The position numbers and the translations under genes are program-made. 64,000 nt of DNA from Halichondria panicea (lineage: Eukaryota; Porifera; Demospongiae; Suberitida; Halichondriidae). Positions within the stretch are counted from its first letter, which is position 1. Every line of letters begins with the position of its first letter. The stretch covers positions 2,298,201 to 2,362,200 of the forward strand of contig NC_087379.1 in assembly GCF_963675165.1 (NCBI RefSeq), given 5' to 3'. Shown here piece after piece: positions 18,761-29,920 of the stretch. The notes beneath the pieces are model-generated. The model saw nothing but the letters and a program-made list of their open reading frames with translations, did no database searches and had not been told where the DNA came from.

Positions 18761-21622
18761 TGCAGTCACTACTAAACCGCATCTTTTCATTATGTGCACT
18801 AATGTAGTTTAACAGACTTTTGGACTATCATCCAGCCTTTGTACCATGTTTGTAATTCGCTGTGATAAATTAATGTTAAAACTTGCTTGATGCATGGTTT
18901 GTCCTATTAATTAATTAACAAGAATGAATGGACCATATATGGGCGGGGGGGGTCATGGCGTCGTTATAGTATTGTGGCCACTATTAATTATAGCTGTAGG
19001 TCTGCATGAGCATGCAGGAGCACATGTGCTCCTGGTCTGAGATAGCAATTAAAGTGAGGGATTTTTATGGATTAATTAAGCTGAAGCTATATAAAATTAT
19101 GCTTAAATCATGAACAGAATTCAGTTTCTTGCACTATATATGCATGGCTGTCTGCATGTCTATCTGTCAATAATCACTATTCAGTACTATAATAGCATGT
19201 GTATATAATGTTCTATTATCTATCTATGGTTCTTCTATTATATCAAACATGTTTTGTGGGTGGGGCTTTCCAGCATACGTCATACTGAGCATGCGCAAAA
19301 ATAATAAATCTCCAAGTGTTTACAAAATGGGGCTAAATTAACCCCCTTGATTTTTTTGTCCCAGAAATGTTTCTTTGGAGGTTGGCACCTATATATGCAA
19401 CAACCTAATCTCATGACAATGAGTAGATCTCCTATCAAGACCTTAATTCTGTATACACCCAGGTATATATACATAAACTATAGCATTTGTGTTGAGAACA
19501 ACACGCAGACACATACACAATATAATTATGTACTGCTTTTATACTGTGCTTCCTTTATGACGTCTATACAGATGCAAAGTAAATATTATTTTACTCCACT
19601 GTAAACAGGAACTATTCCTTATATGGGGATACATGTGACTTCCTACAAGACTCGCAAACCACTTGTATCAGTCTCGTTGGAGTTGCTATTAGGTAAGTTT
19701 CCATGTACAGCTATATAGGTATAGTGTTTTAATTAGCATGAAAACATGCAGTGTCATAGTCACTGTGCATGTATTTCATAACCTAATAATGATTAACTGG
19801 TATCATTTTATGTTTAATTCAAAAAGCGGAAGTGTAAATGATGTTCAGCCAAAAATTACAAGCAGTATAAAATTATAATAGGGCCTATAGCTAGAGGGAG
19901 CACGTATACAGTGCGTGTAATTGTTATAATCACCACTATAGGTATTGTGTGCGCTCTATAATTATAAAATGCACAATAGCTGGTAGCAATGTGAGCTTCC
20001 ACATAATAAGTCTATTGTTGACATTATACCACAAGACCAGTATATCCATGCAAAAATCAAGTTGGTGAAGCTGCCAGTTCATTTTGACCTATATACTTTG
20101 TGGTGAGCATTGACTTAATTGACATGTTAATTAGGCCGTGGATTCAAGTATCTTATAACGTTATAAGAAATTCATGAGCTATAATTATGACCGTATTATA
20201 TTCATAGCCAGGTTCTATATGAGAAAACTGGTCTATTACATTAAAAAGCATTTTCAGTCCTGTGAAACAATCATAACAGCTACCGTAGAAACTGGATTAT
20301 TAGCGCTTACTCGACTATAAAAGCGTATCTTTATTTTAAGCTCATGCTCAACTGCGGGCTTTTTATACTCGAATTGAATTATAGAAAAATATTATACAGC
20401 CCCGGCGTGCACAGTTTCAAGTTGTTTTTTTCATTTGTTCAAGAAAGTAGAAAAGAGCCATGCTTGAGAGCTTGCAACTCCAGTAAGGGACGTCGAATGG
20501 TCAACGCTTGGACCAAGAATGCTCTTGAGTATCTGTAAGAGTCAACGTGTTTCTTCAACTACAATGAAGCTCTTTGATGGCTGTAAAATCCTTGTTCTTT
20601 TCGCAGTCTGCATCATGGATTGAATTGTTGCTAGGGGGAGGTCCTTTTATAGTGCTGCGGTCACGTAGTATATACAGTCTAGAAAGTAGAATACCAAAAA
20701 TGTGTGAGTAGTTGTACTTAAATGTAAATATCTTATGATTGGAACATTTCTAAGAAATTCTGCTGAATGATACCATTGTGTTGGCGAATGAATAAGCTAT
20801 ATCAACATATCCAAAAGTATTTCCATGACTGGGTTTGTGGTGATTACTAAAACAGTAAACAATTGTTATAGTGTGGTAATCGGTTAGGGAGAGAATCAAC
20901 GGTTTCCAGCTAAGGTTTGAATCTTTGTCACAATATCTATAGATAGTTTGGCTATCTTATGAAAGATTCAATGTTGCTTAAATATCTATAATATATCCTC
21001 CGCTACCACCATGGTTACATACCCCTTGGAGTAACCACAGTAGTGGAGGATATATGGATGCATATCCTCTTCTTAAGTGTGGTATATCCTATACTTGTGT
21101 TCCAAGTTTGTACTATTTCATAACAGTTAAAATTAATAGAAACTTGATTGTAACGATCAAACAGCAAATTTCCAGTGTAAATGTTAATTGAGCCAAAAAT
21201 GACGAGCATTCATTCCCTATAAGGAGTACAGTGCGTGTAATTGTGTTAATCACCACACTAACATAATTATACGGTATAATTACGCACAATAGTCTAAGTG
21301 GTATAGCGCATGTGACTCACATGCATATTTTCACACAATAGTCTATTGTTGACATACAGTATACAGTATGCTATACAGGACAGTGTCCAAGAATCGAGTT
21401 GGTGAAGCTGCTGTTCATTTTAACTGACTTTGTGGTGAGTAAAACCCTAACCTACCTTGACTTGGCATGTTAGGTGGCCTATAATTGTAACTAGCTTAAG
21501 CCTAAAATGATGACATTAACATAAAATTATGGCATACTGTTTAATAAGAAAATTCATGAGCTATAATTTGACTAATATTCATTGTCAGGTTCATTGATCC
21601 ATTAAAAACTTACCATAAAGCT

Positions 21623-21723
21623 TAGCCTCGACCCCAGGCCGATCCGTCCCCAATTGAACGCTAGGTCGCCTGTATTTTTCAACTTCGTTCTATTAAAAAA
21701 AAATCGGCCTGGGACCGAGGCTA
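21623..21723. mobile_element. hairpin element, TAGCCTCGA family
   Basis: It begins TAGCCTCGACCCCAGGCCGA and ends with the inverted form …TCGGCCTGGGACCGAGGCTA; the arms are about 22 bp around a roughly 55-bp loop. Same ends as the elements at 27156, 52507 and 63531. Confidence 0.8.
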
Positions 21724-21992
21724 CATAAAGCTAAGCTATAAAATTTTTCAGAAGATATTACTCTAACCAAAAGTGTACCTAAAAACCAGTAAATCATGTG
21801 AGACCCATAAAGAGATAGTCAGATACCTAAACCATTGAACAATTATGTGATGAAGTCTAGGACCTTAGCTGTACAAGATTACTGTTTTATTACTTTAACC
21901 GATTACCCACTATAACAATTTGCTGTTGTTCTATTAACCACCACAAACACACCACCTTATGTTTCCATGGAAACATTTTTGGGTATATGTTG

Positions 21993-22204
21993 TAGCTTGG
22001 TCATTCACCAACACATTCGTGGTTGAGCAGTATTTAGTGATTTCGAATTCGTGGATAATATTTTCGTGGTTGCTGCTTGCACTGCAGGTAAAGGTAGGCA
22101 AGGTCGCTTCATTCGTGGGTAAAATATTCATGGTCAGAGCTTCCACGACAAAAACCACAAAAACCATGAATATTTTGCCCCACGAAAATTACCAGCTATA
22201 CGGT
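21993..22204. mobile_element. MITE-like element ending in TATACGGTA
   Basis: Left 'TAGCTTGGTCATTCACCAAC' and right '…AAAATTACCAGCTATACGGTA' are imperfect inverted ends. The interior has repeated 'ATTCGTGG/CCACGAA'. Related by its end to the elements at 46071-46262 and 56129-56463. Confidence 0.5.
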
Positions 22205-22997
22205 AGTGTTTTAATTAGCATGACTGCATGCGCAACTTTATAAACAGTGCCATAGTCACTGTGCATGTATTTTATTGTAAAGAAACAGCAGAAGTGTAAA
22301 TGATGTTCAGCCAAAACTGACAAGCATTAATTTTGGATTAACAATTACACACACTGACTGTGTGTGTGCTCCCTAGGCACCACTAACATAATAGGCATTT
22401 AGTGCGCTCTATAGTCTATATATACAATATAGTCACATTATAAAATGCACAATAGCTGGCAGCACATGTGAGCTTCCACATAATTGTCTATTGTTGACAT
22501 ACAAGATAAGACACATGACACAAACCACAAGACACAATACACAAGACATAAGACAGTGTCCATGCAAGAATCGAGTTGGTGAAGCTGCCAATTAATTTTG
22601 ACTGACTTTATGTTACCTTGACATGGTATGTTATGTGGCCTGTGTATAAGAGCTTATTATGTAAGCCTATACACGATCGTGAACGTTAACATAGCGTACT
22701 GTGTTATAAGAATTCATGAGCTATATTTGACAGTAAATATTCATAGCCAGGATAACAAACTGCATGGTCTATTAAAAAGCATTATAAAATCACAGCCCTG
22801 TGAAAAAACCACAACAGCTTGGTGAAATGCATTCAACAATCATATTTTGAGCTTGAAATTTTCACATGTTTGAGAAATAATAATGCTACTGTATACCTTC
22901 GTATAAAAGCTCATTGTGTTTGTATGCATAACATTTATGAGACTGGGTAATTTCTCCTTCATATGGGGCAAAATGTTTTGTGAATTATTTGCAGACA

Positions 22998-25900
22998 ATG
23001 GCTGCCCCACCATCTGCCCTACCACATTGTAAAGAGCTTGAGAAGGTAAGACACCAAAAAGATATTCAACACTAAAAATTGTGACCACATGCAGAAAGTG
23101 TTCAACGACCCGATTCATGGCCACATCAGACTGCATCCACTTTTGGTGAAGATCATTGACACTCCTCAATTCCAACGCCTTCGCTACATCAAGCAGCTGG
23201 GAGGAAATTGCTTTGTGTACCCAGGAGGCTCACATAGCCGCTTTGAGCACTCTATAGGGTAAGGGGATCGATATTATGAGCTTCATGCCATGGAATATTA
23301 TAGGATGTATACCCTGCATAATTACATGAAGTCATGGTTTCCACATTAATTATACCATTATACAGGGTAGCTCATCTTGCTGGTAAGCTGGTGGAAAAAC
23401 TCCAGCATGATCAGCCTAAGCTCAAAATCACCACCGAAGATGTGCTTTGTGTGAAGATTGCTGGCCTCTGTCATGATCTAGGTATAATAATTATGCCTCG
23501 AGGCGTAGCCGCACGAGGGATACGGATACGGTAAAGCTGACTGTGTGTGTGTCTGTGTGTGTGTCTGTGTGTCTGTTCCAGCTGTAACTGCTCAACGGTT
23601 GCAATGCGACGAAAACTAACAGCTTCTATAGGCTTCTAGCCACGTTCTCTTGGATTTTGATTCGTGGATTAGCAAACTAAAGCTTCTTTCTCGAGTTATG
23701 GCTAGTTTGACTCACATTGAAGGCTGTTGCAGTCTCTTCAGAATCTTTCATAGCATCATCTGTCCGCACAAACTTTCTATTCAACATATGAGTTAGCCTT
23801 GCACTAAAGCGCTAGCTTTTTGTTAGCTACAAGACTCAGAAAATACCTGTTAAAACAGCTAGCTAGCAGTAGCCATTTGTGAAATTGATCTCTTTGGACA
23901 CACCCTTTAATTATTCCTATGAATGTAATGCGCATGCGCGCTCATTCCCCAGATCCAGATCCTCCTGGCAGAATCATATTTTTCTTGAGGGCCTGGTAAG
24001 CCACAAAACACTACTATAGATAACAATATGTATGTACACAAGTCTTTTCTTCTTAAATATTATAATTATACACTGCATGAACTACAGATCCAATTTTCTT
24101 CTTTCTTGAGGTCCTGGTATTAAAGCCACATAATACAACAATAGATGCATGTAATAAGTCTTTTCTTCTCAGTGACTTTATATAAATAAGCTAACTTTAT
24201 GAAATAATTATGCACTTCCGCTTATAATTAATTGAAAACAAAATCTTCTTCTTTGTTGCTTCCTAGATCCTTGAGGTCCTGGTATAAGCAGCCACAAAAC
24301 ACAACAATGATACCATAATTATACAATTGCAAGTCAGTTTTAGACAGATTATTTTATACACTTTTTCCTCTTCTATACTTTCTCTTCTATACTTTTGAGC
24401 GAAAGCAAATCATGGCGAGAGGCATTAGCACAGCGCCAGCTTGAACACTAGTTATTATATAAAAAACATAGATTGCATGAATCATTGTAATACCATGCAG
24501 GTCATGGGCCCTTCTCACATGTTTGGGGTATCAAAGTCATTCCAGGAATGAGGGAAGGAAAACCTGAATGGGAGGTGAGTTAACTTAAAAATGTATGCTT
24601 TTTCAAGCCTTGCTTTATTTTCTTTTACATGTAATAGCATGAGCAAGGGTCGTTAAAGATGTTTGACTATCTCATTGAACAAAATCATCTCATGGAAGAG
24701 TTCAAAAAGTATGACCTGTCTGATAAAACAGATGACATTGTGTTCATTAAGGAGCTGATTGATCCCAAGGAGATGTCTTATCGTGATAAATCGACTGATT
24801 CTGCCAAGCTTATTGAGGATTGGCCACACAAAGGACGAACAGTTGAAAAGAGTTTTCTCTATGAGGTAAATTAACTTTTTAGTGTTAATATTGACGCTTG
24901 ATGGATACATGCATTCTTCCAATAGATTGTTGCAAACAAGAGGAATAAAGTTGATGTGGACAAATGGGACTACTTCAAGAGGGACTGCCACCATCTTGGT
25001 CTCACTTGCGTCTTTGACATTGACAGAGCTATGCAGTTCATTCGTGTTCTCAAGCCAGATGGTGAACGTCTGCAGATCTGCTTCAGGGACAAGGTGCGTA
25101 GTTAATTAATAAAGTAGGAGACGAATCTCGTTTTTGATCTGTTCTTATAGGAGGCAAGGAATATCTTTCAGATGTTTCAGACTCGGGAGTTGCTGCACAG
25201 GCATGTTTATAAGCACAAAACTACCAGACTGATCGAGGATATGCTTGCAAAGGCTCTTATCTTAGCAGACCAGTCTGGACTGTTCACTATTCCAACAGGA
25301 AGGATCGAGTAAGTGAACAGGATGTGTGTTATGTTACTATTAAAAACGGTAGACTCTATATAATTTTATTCCAGCTGTAACTGCTCAACGGCTACAGCTT
25401 CTATATTGGCTTCTAGCCACGTTCTTTTGGCAAATTTGATTCAGTTTACTGTATATCCTTCGTACAGCTACGCCTCGATGCAAAATTATAGTGAGAATCA
25501 GGCGCCTTTCCTATGCATTAGAGAGTTTGTCCGAGCACTTTACCAGAGGTCATTGCACAATATATACGTCAGTGTCAAAACCTCCAACAGGTCAATGCGG
25601 ACGCTTGATTAGCAGCTATGAATTTTTTTGGTTTGCCCCAAGAACGTTGCTATAAAAGAACAAGAAAAAGGGTTGCATTGCACAGCACTATAAATTATTA
25701 TAGTGCAGTCAACTCAGCTTACTATAAGCTCCTTGTCTGGCTAACAATAGCCACATGCAGTTAGGCTGACTAACGCTAGCTATAATGCGTCCTACTGCAT
25801 AGAACGCATACGCTTCTTGTCATTATTTTAATTTTGTCAATCCTTGATCTGATTGGTCTGAGAGCGTGCTAAGTTAGCTAGCCCTCTATTTCTGACTCCA

Positions 25901-26976
25901 CCATTCCATACATCATTATACAATCAATTTGATGTAAATTTGCTATAGTACCCTAAAAACAAGAAAAACCTTCACCCGTTATACTCATTATTGCAGTGAA
26001 AATGGAACCGTTGTTGAGAAAAAAATGTCCGAGTTCACTGACAAGCCGATGTACGGACCAGATGAAGAGCTTTACACCAACTTGACCGATCATGTTTTCC
26101 AGCTGATACTAAGCACTAGTGTCAGTGAAGAAGACAGTAGGGAAAGTGCAAAGAAGCTAAAGGAAGTATGTATTAGTCTAACCAAAAATTACAAGCATGC
26201 ATCAACTATATCTGTAGGCTAAAGATATTCTGGTAAAACTCCAGAAGAGAGAGCTGTACAAGTTCCTAGGAGAAGTTCCTTTGTCGTCAAACCTTGTGAG
26301 AATAATTACGAATTTAAGTATTGTAAGAGAAAATCAGCTGCATATTAATTACCCTGAGGCTCTGCATGAGAACAAAAAAGTAAATAATTTGTGTGCACAT
26401 GTATAGGACACAATATTGCAAGACTTCTTGAAGGATTCAGCTATTACAGAAGAAGACGTTTTCCTTGATGAGGTGTCATTTGATTTTGGTATGAAGGAGA
26501 AGAATCCGTTTGATCACATAATGTTCTTCCCAAAGCACCACGACCAAGATGAAGAGCCAGAGCCTGATTGGATCGAACTAGCAGATGTGTCCAGTTTTCT
26601 CCCTGCAAAATTTAAAGAGATTGTAGTGAGGTTCTACTGCAAAAACGCTGACAAGTTTGATGAAGCCAAAAGGTTTGGGCATTTCACAGTATTTTTTAGC
26701 TTGCTATAACTAACTTCAATTTTGTAGCGTCTTTAAGAAGTGGGCTGAAAAGTATAGGACACAGCTGAGGTCCAAGGTGAATTAATTTTCTATACATGTA
26801 TCATTTGAGCCATTGTTTTCTTTTTCGTACAGGACAAACAAGGTGGTGCCACACCAGATGCCGAGAATGGTCAACAACATGATGAAGAGAAAGATAACCA
26901 AAGTGCCACACCAGATAAGAATGGACCTGGAGAGAAACAATTAGCTGATCCCTCAAGGCGTAAAATCCAGTTCTAA
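22998..26976 (+). CDS. SAMHD1: SAMHD1-like deoxynucleoside triphosphate triphosphohydrolase, no SAM domain
   Basis: HD-domain enzyme that removes triphosphate from dNTPs; vertebrate SAMHD1 limits dNTP pools and retroelements. Exons: 22998-23045, 23095-23258, 23366-23481, 24501-24574, 24638-24865, 24926-25093, 25151-25308, 25997-26165, 26218-26295, 26407-26672, 26728-26776, 26833-26976; frame closed, 553 residues (human 626). The protein opens directly at [17 protein letters not shown] ligands are FEH (His68) and CHDLGHGPFSH (His107-Asp108). By ungapped alignment the fourth ligand position (human Asp311) is Glu295, followed by Asp296. Downstream [19 protein letters not shown] and MKEKNPFDH match the family. 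The C-terminus is a short polar tail ending RKIQF. An acceptor-like TTTGCAG just before the ATG suggests a 5' UTR exon upstream. An upstream SAM exon cannot be excluded, but none was seen. Confidence 0.93.
23495..23985 (+). repeat. dispersed repeat in SAMHD1 intron 3
   Basis: Copy of the family at 16395. It contains GTAACTGCTCAACGGTTGCA, GGCTTCTAGCCACGTTCTCT, GATTCGTGGATTAGCAAACT and 'ACTCACATTGAAGGCTGTTGCAG'. The match to the reverse complement of 59095-59345 is especially close. A second fragment is at 25372-25445 in intron 7. Confidence 0.75.
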
Positions 26977-27155
26977 CAAAGAACTAAACTACAGAGCGTT
27001 AAATATAATTAATATAGTGAGTGTTAACAATTAGCAATGTTATTTTTATGAGCAAACATTCAGATAGGTCTAGGTCTAGTGATTTAGTAGGCAATTAGAT
27101 CTACATGTATATAATTATATATAGCATGAGAGAACATTTTATATCTAGTCTATAC

Positions 27156-27219
27156 CTAGCCTCGACTCAAGGCCGCTTGAAAAAGGCGCCTTTTTCAAGC
27201 GGCCTTGAGTCGAGGCTAG
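27156..27219. mobile_element. perfect 64-bp palindrome, TAGCCTCGA family, with 7-bp target duplication
   Basis: The left arm starts CTAGCCTCGACTCAAGGCCG. The right arm is its exact complement and the centre is GGCGCC. It is flanked by direct TCTATAC copies at 27149-27155 and 27220-27226, as expected of an insertion. Confidence 0.9.
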
Positions 27220-29428
27220 TCTATACCTTATTGATGAATCCAGTGGAAAAATATTGTTGCACAGATTGATAGGCCTCAACTTCACAAGGAAGGTGTAGTT
27301 TGAACCCACTGCAATGGATGTGGAAGGGGGGGGGGCATGGTATCTTACTAAGTGTGCCACTGTTGAGCTGAGTTACCAATTAAGTAATTCTTTGGAAGTC
27401 AGATGGTGAAGAGTCTAGTGTGGCCATAATTAGTATACAATTGGTCTTCAATCCATTAGATGATAGAGAAGTTCTCTTCTATCTATAGTTAGTCAATTGT
27501 GGTCGCTCCCCAAATCCTTGTGGATCATAGTTTTGTGTGTACGTATGTACTAGCTAAAGTTGCTAGCCAAGTAACCGCCTTCACAATTAAGCAGCTAGTC
27601 TCGAATTCCAGCCGGTAGCGTGGGACTGAGAGGGAGAAAACTTCTCTCCCTCTCCCTCACGCTACTAATCAAAATGACAATGATTAATTAAACTTGTACC
27701 AAGCAAGAAAAAACTCTCTCTTGCTTTATACAGGAGCTTTTTAAGAATGCTATCTTCAGTTTGGCCCTATTATATGAGCAAGCTTTATATGTAGGATAGA
27801 TAATAATAATACATACATGGTAACTTTCTTTTGCAAGTCTGCAATTCACTTGTATGTGTATGTGTGCATGTATAAATCTACATAAGCTACTAGCTATAAT
27901 TATTATACATACATTATATCTATTTCCTGCATGCAGGCCTCCTAACATATCCTCAATGCAAGCCGAGTTTTCGCTTTAGTAGAATTAGGCAAACAACTAG
28001 TGTTCGCCTAACCGTTACAAATAGCGGCTGGAAACATTTTCTACCTCCAAACATGCATTTTCCTCTCAGCTTGCCCTGAAATATGAGTAGGTGTTCACCA
28101 CTGTCCACCGCATCCTGACGGATGAGATGAGATGTAAAGCCGGATGTCCCAGGGGATCTGACTCGATAAGCTTCAAGCTTCCTTCAGACCGTCATCAGTC
28201 ATGCACAACAGGAAAAAAAGTGAAAACTTTCGGCCTGGGATCGAGGCTAATCCTGAAGTAAAGTGGGCGTGGGGATGAGGCTATGGCAAAGTGGGGAAAC
28301 TTAAAGAATGGGAAATGATCGACCATGATTGTTGCTAAAAAGGATGTCAAAAGTTCAAAGGCAAAACATTAATGGCTGCTGCAACAGTGTAGCTTTGCAG
28401 CTCTTTTCTCACTCTTGCAGCTAACAGCCTTGCTCCCAGGCCGAAAGAACGGAAGGGAGACCTGGTGTCTATTGTATGTGCTTATTACTATGCCTCAGTT
28501 GGTTTGTGCATGCACAGCGAGGTCTACCTCTTTGCATGTGTGTAGACTGTTGGAGTAAAAGAGAGTATTGTGAGATGGTACCAATTATGAGACAGCTTTT
28601 TTTAAAAGGAGTCCTTTAGCTGTTCTTTCTGCAATTAGTTATAGTAATTGCACTACCTCTTTAGCCTCCCGCTTCACAGCCTCTCCTTTTTCTGTTCTTT
28701 GCCACACAGGTGAATAAGATAAAATACGTTGGAGGAACAAAGAAAAAAAAGACGAATCCTCCAAGAAAAAGGAGAGCTACCTGTACCGTGGATATATGCG
28801 TGTGTATTGTTATTGTACTACCTCGTGCAGTTGTATGTATTCCCTCGGGCTGCGCCCTCTAGGAATACGAACTGCCCTCGGTAGTACAAATCCAATACAC
28901 CCTTGATATCCATGGTACAACTATTACATATACGATATAGCAGAACAATAATCCAAGTTCTTTTCGTAATGCCTTGATTAACAATTGTTGTATACCATAG
29001 AGTTGGTTCAGCAGATCCCCTCGCAAAACCTATGCACATTCAGTTATGTTATATGAGATGCATTATCATATTTTAGTGTCAGAAATGTATATCATTTCTA
29101 CATTAAATTTCAAAGATGCGTTTCATTTAACATGTTTTGCTACTGTGTTTTTACTGTGTGGTTGTAATCAAATACGACTGAGTATTTGCCATATGATTGC
29201 CTAAGCAGAACTGAAGCTCAAACTAACTTGTTAGTGTGTGTTACATGCCCTAGGATTGTCTCACAATGATATCCATCTGGGGAATGTGTTGTTCAACACT
29301 CATATGTACCGACTCTGGTGGGCTTAGATAGATTATTTTGTTAATGAAAGGTTTGCTTCATTCTGTACCGTTTCACCCAGCTGCATGTATGCACACCACC
29401 GACGACAAACACGTGTTCCACAACTGAC

Positions 29429-29610
29429 GCCTCAAACTGGAACTGAAAGATGACGAAACCTATCACAATAGACAACGGAGTATGAACCACCTTGCATGCA
29501 TCACAGAAAACAAATTCGTAGCCACCCTAATTACTGAAGGGAAGTACGACCACCCGCTTTTGTATGAGATCCCAGAGGACAAAAAGACAATCTATTGGAA
29601 ACTCGACTAG
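29429..29610 (+). pseudogene. unrecognised open segment, possible gene fragment
   Basis: About 60 sense codons end in TAG, in a frame interrupted by TGA just upstream. The peptide is protein-like (…ENKFVATLITEGKYDHPLLY…) and not simple sequence. No clear splice acceptor or homology recognised. It could be a remnant exon or chance. Confidence 0.25.
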
Positions 29611-29920
29611 AGGTAGCTTAAGACCTAGCCTCGAGACCATGCAGGCCGATCGGCTAGATCTAGCAACTTAAAGACGTTTAGTAGAAAGAATATATGTACG
29701 AACGAAAGAATTGTTACTGGTAGTTACTGGTAGTTACGTATGTACACATATTTTGTAATTGAACATAGCATTACGTAATTACAGTGTGAAACTACTAATT
29801 ATTCTCACATCCTTTCTTTGCGGATGTGGATTGATTCTAGGGGAAAGGTCGTCTTTAGAAAAACAGAGTAAAGGACTCAGAGAAACAAGAGTAGTTTGAG
29901 TAGTACTGGAGAGCCAGGTG

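Larger units (their letters stand above)
19720..22640 (+). repeat. three diverged copies of a roughly 0.5-kb block
   Basis: The copies at about 19720-20170, 21180-21500 and 22205-22640 share, in order, 'GTAAATG(A)TGTTCAGCCAAAA', 'CAATAGTCTATTGTTGACAT' and 'TCGAGTTGGTGAAGCTGC…TTTTGAC', followed by 'GACATG(T)TA'. Copies 1 and 2 have CTTTGTG followed by a donor-like GTGAG. They sit directly upstream of SAMHD1, so they might be duplicated non-coding first exons or merely repeats. Confidence 0.6.
18761..22997. other. intergenic, repeat-rich, upstream of SAMHD1
   Basis: No convincing coding exon seen. It contains a roughly 0.5-kb block present three times (19720-20170, 21180-21500, 22205-22640), a diverged TIR-element arm at 20700-20985 and 21815-21930, a hairpin at 21623-21723 and a MITE-like repeat at 21993-22204. 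ORFs here are short and not conserved between block copies. Confidence 0.6.
26977..29920. other. intergenic between SAMHD1 and the DPP4-like gene
   Basis: No secure gene. Seen: a perfect 64-bp palindrome (27156-27219), an inverted repeat 27610-27668 (GTAGCGTG…CACGCTAC), a reversed dispersed repeat at 28315-28550, TAGCCTCGA-type ends near 28231 and 29627, and a 60-codon open segment at about 29429-29610 with no recognised homology. Confidence 0.6.

Noticed and set aside
20344-20538. 64-codon ORF upstream of SAMHD1
   Set aside because: No homology, unusual composition, no conservation among neighbouring repeat copies.
27290-27375. tRNA or tRNA-derived SINE on the minus strand (GGTAACTCAGCTCAACAG and GGTTCAAACTA boxes)
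   Set aside because: The boxes are suggestive, but no cloverleaf closes and a poly-C tract interrupts the arm region.
28090-28135. Hammerhead ribozyme core (GACGGATGAGATGAG)
   Set aside because: The CTGATGA and GAAA core elements are not both present with pairing stems.
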